Source: Cryptomeria japonica
Taxonomy: Eukaryota; Streptophyta; Pinopsida; Cupressales; Cupressaceae
NCBI RefSeq assembly: GCF_030272615.1
Contig: NC_081405.1
Coordinates: 155,417,613 to 155,481,612, forward strand
Direction of reading: 5' to 3'
DNA: 64,000 nucleotides
Every line of letters starts with the position of its first letter. The first letter of the stretch is position 1. A program made the position numbers and the translations under genes. The notes under the pieces were generated by a model. That model was not told the origin of the DNA and did no database searches. It saw nothing but the letters and a program-made list of their open reading frames with translations. This document shows positions 36,691 to 49,122 of this stretch, piece after piece.

Positions 36691-37401
36691 GCAAATAGTA
36701 CAAATATTGTTTCTATGTATTCAACTTTGTGTTCAAGTGGGACAATTCAGAAGTTTCCAGCCTACAATCCGTTCCATGCAATATATATCACATAAACCCT
36801 GATTACGTTATGACAAAGTAACTCAAAAGTAGTCCATGTGTTCTATTCTTATAAGAAGTTAGAAGTTAGAATTAGCTTTGTTCTTTTGTGTGAAATGGGT
36901 ACGTCAAAAATGTGTGGATGGTGAATAATAATTTTTTTGGTGGTCTATTTTTTTCATATTGAGATGGGGAGAGTGAGAGAGAGAAATAAGGAGAGCGAGA
37001 TATAGAGATGGAAGAGACAAATATATAGATAGGGGAAGAGAGAGGGAAAGATAGAAAGATAAAGATAGACCTCTAATGCAATATATAGAGAGAGGGGTAG
37101 AGAGAGGTAGAGAGAGATTAAAATATAATGAGATAGAAATAGGGGAGAGTTTAGAAAAAATATGGAGAGATGGAGATAAAGGGGTGAAGATGTAGATATA
37201 GAGGTTTAGGAAGAGGGGGAGAGAGGGAGAGAGATGAATTGATAAATAGTGGGAGACATGTCTAGAGATAGAGAGGGAGAGAGGAAGATAGAGGGAGAGA
37301 TGAAGATAGAGGAAGAGAAATAGATAGAGGGAGAGATAAAGATAGAGATAGGAGATAGAGCGGGTAAGATAGAGAGATATAGAAGACAGAGAGGAAAAAT
37401 G

Positions 37402-37446
<45 letters not shown>

Positions 37447-38043
37447 AGATAGAGCGATGAACATATCAAATCTAAGGAGATATAGAGGGGAAGAGGAAGA
37501 GAGAAAAAGAGATGGATACAGAGGCAAAAAAATAGAGAGAAGTAGAGAGAGGGGGGAGAGATGGAGAGATGTATAATGACATAATAAGTGATAAAAGGAT
37601 TTATAGATAGATATAGGAGGCAAGAGTGAGAGATAAAGGAGATGATATAGATAAGTAATAGAGATAGTGAGGGATAGAAAGGGGCGGGGGGGGGGGGGGG
37701 GGGGGTGTGGTAGATAGAGACAAGAAAGGAGAAACAAGGAGTGAGTGTGTATATGTGAGTGATAGAGATATAGAGATAGAAACAAGGAGTGAGAGAGAGT
37801 GAGAGAGAGATATGGTGATAGTGCTAGTGATCTAAACATGATTACATCAAAAACTCTAAATTAGGAACGGTAGAGAGAGGTGGAGATATGAGGGCAAAGA
37901 GAGATGGAGAGATAATGAGATACACATAGAATGGGAGATAAAAGAAGAAATATGGAGATAGAGAGGAAAAGAGTTATATATATAGAGGTCTAGGAAGAGG
38001 AGAGCAAGAGGGAGAGAGATGGATGGATATGAAGAGACACTTC

Positions 38044-38086
<43 letters not shown>

Positions 38087-38345
38087 GAAGAGAAAGGGAG
38101 AGAGATATAAAGATAGAGAGATAGATAGGGGATTGGGAGGGAGTGAGGGATGAGAGATGGGGAGAGATAGGGAGATAAAGTGAGAGAGATATAGGTAGAA
38201 GAGGGAGAGAGAACTCAATATATAGAGAGTAGGAGAGGAAGGGATATAAAAAGAGGGAAATACATAGTTTAGAACTTAGGATCCAAATTTGTAATGAAGA
38301 GTGCATCAAGTGGCCTAATCCAAGATATTATTTGAATGATGCAAA
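36690..38345. repeat. GA-rich array, copy 1, with conserved flanks
   Basis: The left flank 36690-36965 (GTACAAATATTGTTTC ... TCATATTGAGATGGGG) and right flank 38266-38340 (AGAACTTAGGATCCAAA ... GGCCTAATCCAAGATA) bracket about 1.3 kb of almost pure purine on the plus strand (GAGA/GATAGA). It includes an (AT)n run at 37405-37441 and a run of about 22 G at 37685-37707. Long Ser/Leu/Tyr-rich minus-strand frames here are repeat artefacts. The left flank recurs at 39395-39660, the right flank at 39747-39850 and 40407-40510. Confidence 0.9.
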
Positions 38346-39394
38346 TCTCAATTCATAATTTTAATTGCATTTCTAAAACCTACCCTAACATATATTTTAA
38401 TTCAAAACAAATAAAAAAACATTCTCACGCATTAAATTAACTTCATAGATACCTTGGTTTTTAATTGATAATTTCGAACATTTCCTCTATATATTTATGG
38501 GAAGGGGCCCCATGTTCCAATTAAATTTTATTAGATTTTGCTAATTAAAAGTCCACTATAAAATCATCTAGTGGACTAGTACTCACCTATTGATATACCC
38601 AATAGTTGGAAAGAAGTTAGTAATTAGATTAATTCTACAAGTTTGTTGGTATCAATTGCACATGATTATTGGGGCATTTGTGCATAAGTGTTGGATCAGT
38701 TGTGCAATTTTCTTGGTGATAAAAGTGAATGGTTAACGGAGCAAAGGGAATAGGTATGTGGCATCATCTCAAAATGACTACTTTTTGGTCCTTGCATGCA
38801 CAACAAATCCCACAATGTTCATTGTTACTACAAAAAAACAAAAATAATAGTCACTTATGTCACATATAAAACCAACAAAAAAAATAGTCAAAATCTAATA
38901 TAATGTGAATTAGTTATAATGGCTATTGATAGCTTTCCCTAAAACTTAGAAGTTTGAATTTCAATGTGTTAATTTTTTTCCAACCTTTGAAGGCCAAATG
39001 GAACCAAATTTCAATTGAACGTATGATTGAAAGTGACCATACCACAATGTGGAAAGACTTTGAAGTTTGAATCTCAATGTGTAAATTTTTTCCAACCTTT
39101 GAAGGTATATATGCGAGTATGATTGAATGTGACCAAACCACATCGTTTTTCCCACGCACTGCTGAATGATAGTTTAGATTTCGATGCACTCCGCGAATGA
39201 AGATGAGGATGAGCTATCGTACACAACACGCATTCCTTGACAATCGACCATATTAGAAGAAAATACATCTCCACTCTGACAGCATCAATGACTTCGCAGG
39301 TATTTTCCCATTCCTCCCACAACGTTTTAACAGGTAGTACATGCAAATCGTACTGTGATGTGGAACTAAAATTATGTTACGTTGTAACAGGTAG
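38346..39394. other. Intergenic segment with dispersed repeat
   Basis: Holds the second copy (about 38540-38830) of the repeat at 34990-35290. A 60-bp motif including TTTTTTCCAACCTTTGAAGG occurs at about 38970 and 39088. No gene was recognised. Confidence 0.5.
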
Positions 39395-39850
39395 TACAAA
39401 TATTGTTTCTAGTATTCAACTTTGTGTTCCAGTGGGACCGCGGATCAAGATCAAAATTCAGAAGTTTCCAGCCTACAACCCGTTCCAAAACCCTAATTAC
39501 ATTATGACAAAGTAACTGAAAAGTAGTCCATGTGTTCTATTCTTAAAAGAAGTTAGAATTAGCAATTGTTCTTTTGTGTGAAATGGGTACGTCAAAAATG
39601 TGTGGATGGTGAATAATAATTTCTTTGGGGGTCTATTTTTTTCATATTGAGATGGGGGAGAGTGAGAGAGATAAGGAGAGTGAGATGTAGAGATGGAAGA
39701 GACAAATATATAGAGGACGAGAGGGAGGGATATAAAAAGAGGGAAATATATAGTTTAGAACTTAGGATCCAAAATTGTAATGAAGAGTGCATTAAGTGGC
39801 CTAATCCAAGATATCATTTGAATAATGTAAATGTGTGGATCATTTTAGAT

Positions 39851-39897
<47 letters not shown>

Positions 39898-40325
39898 GGG
39901 AGGAGGGAAAGAGAAAAAGGGAGAGGTAGAGATATATGGGAAGAGAAAGGGACTGGGAGAGATATAAAGATAGAGAGATAGGTAGGGGATAGGGAGGGAG
40001 TGAGGGATGAGGGAGATGGGGAGAGAAAGGGAGATCAAGTGAGAGATATAGGTAGAAGACGGAGAGAGGGAGATAGATAGTTAGAGAAGGGAGGGATGGA
40101 AGAGGGAGAGAGATAGGTAGAGAGGGAGAGAGATGAATAGGGAGAGAGAGATCAATATATAGAGAGGAGGGGAAGGGATATAGATAGAGGGAAATATAAA
40201 GAGAGAGATGGATAGTGAGGGAGAGAGGGAGATAGATAGACAACCAAACAGACAAACAGACAAAGAGAGAGATGGAGAGACAGAGACAGAGAGATAGACA
40301 GAGACAGAGACAGATAAACAAAGAG

Positions 40326-40378
<53 letters not shown>

Positions 40379-40510
40379 GGGTATAAATAACCCATAAAAT
40401 GCCTATTTAGAGTTTAAAACTTAGGATTCAAATTTGTAATAAAGAGGGCATTAAATAGCCTAATCCAAGATATCAAACGATGTAGATGTGTGGATGATTT
40501 TAGATTAAAA
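39395..40510. repeat. GA-rich arrays, copies 2 and 3, with conserved flanks
   Basis: A left flank matching 36690-36965, a short GA stretch (39650-39735), a right flank (39747-39850), then directly a second GA array (39853-40378, with pure (GA)n at both ends) and another right flank copy (40407-40510, ending TGTGTGGATGATTTTAGATTA). The order implies duplication of an array-plus-flank unit. Confidence 0.88.
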
Positions 40511-40948
40511 TAGGCTATAATAAAATTTGGCTAACAAAATATAAATACCAAGAAACAAATAAAACACAACTTTATGTTTACAAATGATATATAAATTTAC
40601 AAATAAAAAATATGAATATATATTTTTATTCCTTATATATAAAAACCCAAAAAAGAAATGACACCTTGTTGTCTCAACATTATTTTAACACACACACACA
40701 CACACACATACACATATATTTAATTAAATATAATAGAAAAAGAAGACAAAAGATCAATATTCTTTTCATCAAATATGCTCTAATAGAAATATAGAAAATG
40801 ATATATAGACAAGTAGAGAGGGATATATAGATAGGGAGGGAGAGGCAGAGATGGGAAGATAGAGAGAGATAAGGGGCAAGAGTGAGAGATAAAAGAGGAG
40901 AATTAAAAATTGGAAATGTAAGCAAATTTGAAATCTAAGAAAGAGTAT
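40511..40948. other. AT-rich spacer with short microsatellites
   Basis: Contains a (CA)n run at about 40690-40708 and a GA-rich stretch at 40800-40890. No gene was recognised. Confidence 0.55.
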
Positions 40949-41900
40949 TGTAGACACCTAAAATTAATATTTAATTAATTTAAGCCTATCAACATAATTA
41001 ATTAACCTAATTGTGTTATCCTTATTCCTCTCAGAATCAATTAAATCTAATTTAATTAATCCTGTCACTATAGTCCAATAATTAATTTATCAAATAAACT
41101 AATTATTCCCCTATTCTTATAAAATCCTCTCAACAATTATTTCCTCTAAAACCTACACAGTTAATTAATTCTAATTAATTAACCTAGTCATGTGATTCCT
41201 ACAGATCACTTTTCTTAATCCCACTTAGCCTAGTTAATTCTTCTAGAATCTCTCATAATCATGCTTATCATTATTCTCCTATTTTTAATTCCCATTCATG
41301 TCACATCAACTTTGAATCTCTCAAAGAAATTCAAATTTCTTTGAATCCCTCAATGCATCCTTATTTTGGAATTTTTAATTCCTCAAGTTTGAAATTCAAA
41401 TTTCTCCTCCATTTTTTCCAAAGGAATTTTATATTCCTATTTATTTTCCCAAGGCACCCTTGATCCATGCCTTCTATCTCAAATCAATCTCAACCCTTCA
41501 TGATCAAATCAATCTTGGCCCTCCATTGACCTTCTCCAATCTATAAATTGGAGCTTATCCTCCTCACAAAAGATGGACCTTCTCATGCATTGTCATGCTG
41601 CCATTTCTTCTAATCCTCTCTCAAACCTAATCAAAATCCTCCTATCCATCACTCAAATCCTATCAAATCCTTCAATCCACCTTATTGAGCACAAAGGAGA
41701 GCATTCCACATACAAAATCAAGCAAGAGGAGCACATCAAGTGGAGCATCATCAAGGGGTGCCTTCACTTCATCAAGCTCAATTTGAAGCAGAAGGTAAAA
41801 TAGTAAGGTGAAATGGTTATTATTTGATGTTTTTAGCTTTTTCATGTCCATTTCATCATGTTTTGATCATTTTTCCTTCTAATCTATTTTCCCCTCTTCA
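40949..41900 (+). repeat. LTR 1 of the large element
   Basis: TGTAGACACC ... CCCCTCTTCA, 952 bp. It contains TCTATAAATTGGAGC at about 41541, a good TATA-box candidate, about 360 bp before the LTR end. Confidence 0.85.
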
Positions 41901-41989
41901 TTTTGGCACGCCCGGTGGGACTCACATCCCTGAAAGCCTATTTTTGCAAGTTTTTGTGAATTTTTGTTGCAGGTTGTGTTTCAGCGCGA

Positions 41990-42270
41990 AAGCTCGTACT
42001 AGTTTCTATCTAACATAGAACGACTCTATTTTTTTGGTCATATGGGCTCTGAGATTTTTCGTATAGGCGACTAAGAAAACTCGTACAAGTTTGTGTATAT
42101 CTGTTGTGTTGATTCTTTTCTTTCTGCTTTCTGTCCTCTCTACTGAAACTCGTACGATTTTTGTCTTACATAGTACGAGTTTTTGGGTTCTGTCGTATGG
42201 TTATCTGAGATTTTTCGTATGATCCTGTAGAATAACTCGTACAAGTTTCTGTTTCTGTTTACTCGTATAA
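41990..42270 (+). repeat. Repeated near-palindrome CTCGTACRAGT in the leader
   Basis: CTCGTAC-type motifs, perfect or near-palindromic around GTAC, occur at about 41993, 42073, 42147, 42170 (as GTACGAG), 42236 and 42261, often followed by TTT or TTTCT. The equivalent site after LTR 2 (about 49215) reads GCTCATACGAG. Confidence 0.7.
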
Positions 42271-42294
42271 AAAAAAAAGTTTTTTTAGCAGTTT

Positions 42295-42397
42295 TATATA
42301 TGGAATATAACATTTTAAGTATAAGTGATATTTTCCTCTTTCAGAGAAAAGAAAAGAGGAAAATGTCACTTATACTTTAAGTTATATTCCATATATA
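42295..42397. repeat. Long hairpin (fold-back), arms about 45 bp
   Basis: The left arm (from TATATATGGAATATAAC to ATTTTCCTCTT, 42295-42340) is complementary to the right arm (AAGAGGAAAAT to GTTATATTCCATATATA, about 42354-42397), apart from a 2-nt bulge and two or three mismatches. The loop is about 13 nt. Size and structure fit a miniature fold-back element or a small-RNA-type hairpin. Confidence 0.85.
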
Positions 42398-43479
42398 TTG
42401 TCAGGATGTTTGAGAGGGGTTTCAGACTTCTAGGAGTTATAATGCAAAATCTAGTTTTTGAAGGTTTTTCCAAATTTTAGACTTAGTCAAATTTCAAGGC
42501 TTTTCAAGATCAAAAGTTTTTGGATGTTTTGACAGTCTAATGAGTGTTTGAAGATCTCATTTGTCAAAGGATTCATCAATCAAATCTACACTTATCAAAG
42601 ACTTCATTTTGAAACTACTAACCAAGTGGTTTTGCAGGTTGCCTTGGAGACTCAACCAAACATTGCGTTTTTCTTAATCTAGGCACCTAGATTTTAATTA
42701 GGGGTAAAAGAACTCTTGCTTGTTGTGTTTGAGAAAAGTGTAGAGGTAGGAGAGTATGCTCTTGTCTACATAGATAATCAGAAATCCTGACCCTTGAACC
42801 TTTTCTTGTTTGATTGCATGCTTACCCTTAGCGGGCCTGCCCTCCCAACTTGCTCTTTGAGAAGGTAAGATGGGAATGACCCAAGTGAGTACACCCAAAC
42901 CTGGGGTTCCCAACTCACTATAATAAATAGGCCATTGACTACGAAAGGGTCAATGGTTGGGGCTATATGAGAGTTCACTCTCACATTGGGTGCTTAGTAG
43001 GATCCTAGAGATCTCAATCACGCTTGCGTGACTACTAAATTCTTGGTGCTTCATTGGGCTATAGGCCTCAATTGTGCTTGTGCAACTACGAAGGGTAGCT
43101 CCTAATGGGAAGCCTTACTAAACACCTTGTTCATAGTGGCCAGAAAAAAAAAACCTTCTAGTCATTGGTGCAGGAGGTCGGACCTTTGAAGCCGCCCATA
43201 TTTTTACGGCCCTTAGTAGCGACACAAAGTTCGCCATGAGGAGTTTTCATGGGAATTGATGCTTGGCGGCCCCAAAGAAGTGAGTGTCGTTGAGGGGAAC
43301 TAGTGGGGTCAAGCATCTAAGTGTCCGCTTTGGGTAAGTGTAGCTGGGAAACCAATTGGGATCCACTAACTATTGTCTTTTTTTGCCATAGGATATGTTG
43401 TGAAGGAGCATGAATGTCTTTTGAGTCTAACTTCTTTTGACCATTATCTTTTCTTTACTTGACATCTCTTGCCAAGTCC

Positions 43480-44090
43480 ATCCCCCACAACCAATCAATC
43501 ATCCCTCTTTCCAAATTCCATCTTGCCATCATCAAATCTATCCAAGAAATTCTCCAACCCCCAATCCATTTTCATCCATTCAAGCAATCATCCTTCCAAT
43601 CAAATCTCCAAGATTCCAATCAATCAAATCCATCCATCTTCCTAATCCAATCCAATTCAATCCATTCAATCAATCAACTAATTCAATCCAATCCAATCCT
43701 TTAATCCAATCAAATCCAATCCAATCAAGTCCTAATCCAAGGACTAATCCAAATCCAAATCCAAATCAAATCTAATCAAACCAGGTCCTAATCCAAAGAT
43801 TCATCCAATTCCAATCTAATCAAACCAAGTCCTAATCCAAGGACTAATCCAATCAAATCCAATTCATCCTCCAAAATCCAATCATGTCCTAATCCAAGGA
43901 CCAATTCAATCTAGCCAAGTCCTACTCCAAGGACCAATCCAATCAAGCCAAGTCCTAATCCAATCCATCATTCCAAGCCATGTCCTAATCCATCATCATT
44001 CCAAGCCAAGTCATAAATCCTCATCTTCATTCAACATCATCTTCATAATATTTCCCCTCCAAAATATATTCATCCAATTCCAATCTAATC
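43480..44090 (+). repeat. CAATC/AATCC-rich low-complexity block
   Basis: Many copies of AATCCAATC, with a longer AAGTCCTAATCCAAGGAC unit repeated from about 43725 to 43990. Frames here are repeat-derived. Confidence 0.8.
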
Positions 44091-44103
44091 CTTGACTCTC
44101 AAC

Positions 44104-46087
44104 ATGACTACCCAAAATTTCAAAGCTTGGTATGAGATGATGCTCATGGAAATTCATGAACCTACCTACCAAGTTAATCCCATAATCTCCCACTCACTTA
44201 TCATACCTTCATCCGTCCCATCTCAACACATTACACCCAATCCCAATCTATATCATATCTCTTATCCTTCCTCTACCTTTGACAAGGGAAATCCATCTTA
44301 CCCCCCATCCATATCTCCATCTTATTCCCCATTCATATCTCCATATTACCCCTCATCAACATACTCCTCTAATCCAATATGCATACCTCCATCTCCCCCC
44401 CCATCTACATCCCAATCCCCATCCTTCTACAATGTATTCATTACCTCTACTCCCCATCCAAATCCTTTACTCCATAGTCCTCCAATCATTAATCCTAATT
44501 CTCCAATCCATTATCCTAATCCTCCATCCAATTCCAATTCCAATTCCAATCCATATCCCAATCCTAATCCTCCATCCAATCCCAACCCTCCATCTAATCC
44601 TAATCCTCCAAAATCCATATTGTCCACATCCTCCAAATCCATCATCTGTAATCTTATCCAAGACATGCTAGCAAAGGAGACAAAACCCTCACCTCAAAGA
44701 AAAGTGACCAAGTCTCCTCAAGTCCTCCATCCACCCCAATCACCTCCACCTCAAAACAAATCCCAATCCCCCACACTTAATGATACTCCCATTTCCCCAT
44801 CTACTCAAATCAAAGCCTCCATATCTTCCTCCATCACACAATCCCCGCAACTCCAAACATGCCAAAAGCTTGTTCCAAAGCATACTAGCATAGAAACCTC
44901 TCCATCTCATGATTCATCTCCCTCCACTCCATCTAATGATCCCATCCTCTCCACTTCCTCTCACGATCATATCATTTTTCCATCATTGCATGATCATCTT
45001 GCATCTCATGATCTAATCACCCCTCCCACTCCATCTCATGATACCCTCCCTAGTCAAGATCAAAGTATCCCTTCATCTCCATGTCATGATCCTAATCCAT
45101 CTAAAGATCCTAATCTTCCTTCCACATCTCATCTCTCTCAAAATGGACTCGCATCTTGTTGCCAAAATAATAAGGGTCCTCAAGATAATGCTCAAGATGT
45201 TGGTACATCCTCTATTCCTCCTAAATTCAAATTTCCCTAATACAAATCAAAATCACATTATCCCTCATCTTCTACATCCATTTTGGGACCCTATGTTCCA
45301 AAGTTAAGCCCTTCATTCCTTCCATCCATTTTGGGCCCCTATGTTCCGATGCTCAATCCTCCATTCCTTCCATCCATATTAGGTCCTTACATCCCTCCAT
45401 CCACCACTCCATCACCACAAATAATCCCTAAGAAAGATCAACAAATTGCACACATCCTCGGATGCCTCCCAACACTCTCTTTCCACCATCCCATCCATAA
45501 AATCCTTCAATCTTTCATCCTCATACACCCATCCCATTGCTATTGGAAGTAATTTGGATGCCCAGTCTAAAAAGCATAAAGCTCAAAATCCACAAAAATC
45601 AAAGGATCAACATGTCCCCTCAAAACGATATGCTCAAAACAAAAATATGATCCAAAAGAAAGAAAAATCAAAAAGGGCACAAAGACCCCAAAGGAAAAAA
45701 TCAAAAACTATGTGGATACCTAAAGAAGCAATGCATCCCAAAGTAAAATCAAAATTGGCATCCAAACTTGATAATCAAAAATTCCCACCCATTCATAAGT
45801 CCTCTAATCCTCCATCTAGCACTCCTCCATCTCCAAAATCCATTTTGGGTCCTTATATCCCAAAATCCATTTTGGGTCCTTATATCCCAAAATCCACAAT
45901 CCCACCTCCTTCTTCTATTTTGGGTTCTCATTTCCCAAAATCTACACTCTATCCCCCATCTAATTCAAAACACTTTCCCCCACTAGTCCACCACCCTCCA
46001 AGGTGTGTGCCAATGCTGATCTTCCACAAATTATTCAAAACCCCATCCATTATCCACCATCCACTTTTCACAATCCCATTTTGTTAG
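44104..46087 (+). pseudogene. Pro/Ser/Asn-rich ORF of the large element (unknown)
   Basis: ATG at 44104 (MTTQNFKAWYEMMLMEIHEP) opens a 378-codon frame to 45240, then shifted frames continue to about 46087. The first ~25 residues look like an ordinary, possibly Gag-type start. The rest is low-complexity (PNPPSNPNPPS, SHD repeats) and ends with a basic stretch (KKHKAQNPQKSKDQ). A unit SILGPYIPKS occurs several times at 45270-45930. No enzyme motif. It may be a degenerate gag, but this is uncertain. Confidence 0.4.
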
Positions 46088-48198
46088 TCCAATCCTTTCC
46101 AAATCCTTATTTTCCATCCCCTATCCATTTCATCTCCCCAATTATTATTACCAACATCTATGAGCATACCTCCACTTGAAAGCAATACTAAGGGATACCA
46201 TCTATGGAACTAGATGCTTGAGTCCCCCCTTCATCCTTCACGCATCCACTATCTTCCATATCCACTCATCCTCATCCTTATCCATCCAAACTATTCCAAA
46301 AATTCAAAAATTCAAAAAAAAAAAAAAAGTCAAGAAAAATGCAAAAAAAAAAAAAAAAATCGAAAAAACTAAAGAAAAATCATTTCATCCAATGGTGAAA
46401 ACCACTTCTTGTGGCGCCTTGGGTAAGTATCATGATGAAAACTTGGCAAACAAGCATCATGTGTAATCCCCTCATCCCCTTGCACTGTACACTTGGGGGC
46501 AAGCTTCATCCACACAAATCCTCCCATCCATCTACATCATATCTAAGTCCATTCTCCTTTCCTATCTTTGATCTTGAATATCCTATCCATATCCTCCATC
46601 TCATATCCCTCATCCTATCAAAATAAATCATCCATTCCTATCTTTCATCTTGATCATATAAGAGGCAAAACAATGTATATGCATACATGCTTTGGAGCAT
46701 TTAAGCCTTAATCCTCTACCATCCATATCCATTACACATTATCCTCCCACCTCATACATATTTATCCACTATGCTTGCATCCTTAACTCCACTACCTCTA
46801 GTGTGGGGCATTGCACTCATTTGTAGCATAGTCCTTGGGTCTCCATCACCCTACCCTCCGTCCTTTATTCCTCCATATCTTATCCATATCCATCCACTCC
46901 ATCCACCTATCTCCTATCCAAACAATAACTCCCTCCTTCCATCCATCTATTCTCTTACCAATCCTTGGTTCTCCCTTGTCATTGGTTCTATTCAATCAAA
47001 TCCTATCCACCAATCCACCCCATCTAATCCAATTTCCAATCCAATTTCTAATCCAATCCTATCCCATCCAATCATATTCTCCATCTCTTCAAATTTAATC
47101 AATAATCCCATCCCCAATCCAATCATATTCAACCATCCATCTCCCTTTTCATCCTATCTAATCATTTATCCTTCTTCCAATCTTAGCAAATCCATCAAAC
47201 TGAGCTTTCCCCATCTACCTGAGCTTGCATTGACTTGTGCCTAATCCAAGCACCCATCCATACTTTGCTAATCAAATCCAAGCAACAATCCTCTCATCTG
47301 CAGATCTTGCACATCCAACTTGTCTTTTGTCATCCATCAATCAATCCATCACCCTTCCCATCGGGATGCATCCTTCCCTAGTCCAATAGCTTATCCAAAT
47401 CCATGTCCTACTCTTGCCAAGAGATATCAGTTGGTCATGTACAGGTTGTTTGCATGCTTAAGCTTTTCGCTTTGTTTTCATCTTGTGTCCCAGGACTATA
47501 CTTGTTCAGGACTGCCTTGATCATCCTATATCTTGGTATGTCTTGGCTGGTGTATAATGGAGCATAGTTTTCATGGCATGGTGTGTTTGAAGGTCTTCCT
47601 TGTACAAACTGACAACCCTGCATTAGTGTTTATCAGCACTTGCATGATTGTGTGCAAGGCATTCCAGTTTGACTGAGCGTCAGTCCATGCCTCAGATCTT
47701 CATATCATCCCAGTTCTTATAATCAGTGGTGTAGACTATCCATGGAAATATCAAATCTAGGTTTGTTCTCTATACTTTCTCAACAAGAAATCCAATCCAT
47801 TTATCCTTTCTTTATCTCATTTCATTCACAACACTCCAACTCATCCTACTTCCCTCTTTCATTATCTTCATCCTTTCATCACTTATTCTTCTATTTTCCT
47901 TTCGAGAGAACACCCATGTTCTTCAAACTTGCATGTTCTCTTGAGGGGGCATACCACTGCTTCCTCGTCATCCTTCCTCCTTATCATTCTTCCTCATCCC
48001 ATGACCGAGGCATCATGCTACTAGTCCTTATCATCCTTCCTCATCTCATGACTGGGGCATCATGCTACTAGCCCTTATCCTTTTCTTCATGTCATGACTG
48101 GGGCATCATGCTACTAGTCCTTATCCTTTTCTTCCACTATGTTTTATTCTTCTTTGATATAACATCGTTTCACGATGCTATATCAAAGAGGGGGAAAA
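46088..48198 (+). mobile_element. Non-coding 3' internal region of the large element with hairpin and polypurine tract
   Basis: CCATCC/AATCC-rich sequence without a credible gene. At 47990-48125 an ~55-bp unit ATGACTGGGGCATCATGCTACTAG is repeated about three times. At 48152-48168 / 48172-48188 a 17-bp hairpin (16 of 17 paired, 3-nt loop) directly precedes the purine tract AGAGGGGGAAAA and LTR 2. Confidence 0.6.
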
Positions 48199-49122
48199 TG
48201 TAGACACCTAAAATTAGTATTTAATTAATTTAAGCCTATCAACATAATTAATTAACCTAACTGTGTTATCCTTATTCCTCTCAGAATCAATTCAATCTAA
48301 TTTAATTAATCCTGTCACTATAGTCTAATAATTAATTTATCAAATAAATTAATTATTCCCCTATTCTTCTAAAGTCCTCTCAACAATTATTTCCTCTAAA
48401 ACCCACTCAGTTAATTAATTCTAATTAATTAACCTAGTCATGTGATTCCTACAGATCACTTTTCCTAATCCCACTTAGCCTAATTAATTCTTCTAGAATC
48501 TCTCATAATCATGCTTCTCATTATTCTCCTATTTTTAATTCTCAATCATGTCACATCAACTTTGAATCTCTCAAAGAAATTCAAATTTCTTTGAATCCCT
48601 CAATGCATCCTTATTTTGGAATTTTTAATTCAAGTTTGAAATTCAAATTTCTCCCCCCTTTTTTCCAAAGAAATTTTATATTCCTATTTATTTTCCCAAG
48701 GCACCCTTGATCCATGCCTTCTATCTCAAATCAATCTTGGCCCTCCATTGGCCTTCTCCAATCTATAAATTGGAGCTTATCCTCCTCACAAAAGATGGAT
48801 CTTCTCATGCATTGTCATGCTACCATTTCTTCTAATCGTCTCTCAAATCTAATCCAAATCCTCCTATCCATCACTCAAATCCTATCAAATCCTTCAATCC
48901 ACCTTGTTGAGCACAAAGGAGAGCATTCCACATACAAAATCAAGCAAGAGGAGCACATCAAGTGGAGCATCATCAAGGGGCGCCTTCACTTCATCAAACT
49001 CAATTCGAAGGAGAAGGTAAAATAGTAAGGTGAAATGGTTATTCTTTGATGTTTTTAGCATTTTCATGTCCATTTCATCATGTTTTGATCATTTTTCCTT
49101 CTAATTTGTTTTCCCCTCTTCA
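48199..49122 (+). repeat. LTR 2 of the large element
   Basis: TGTAGACACC ... CCCCTCTTCA, 924 bp, colinear with LTR 1 apart from a ~28-bp deletion near 48735. It is followed at 49123-49289 by leader sequence homologous to 41901-42066. Confidence 0.85.

Noticed and set aside
36904-38309. Long minus-strand ORFs (up to 311 codons) rich in Ser, Leu and Tyr
   Set aside because: They are translations of a GA/CT-type purine tract; no sequence complexity and no domain.
39845-40395. 158- and 104-codon minus-strand ORFs
   Set aside because: Same microsatellite artefact as the first GA array.
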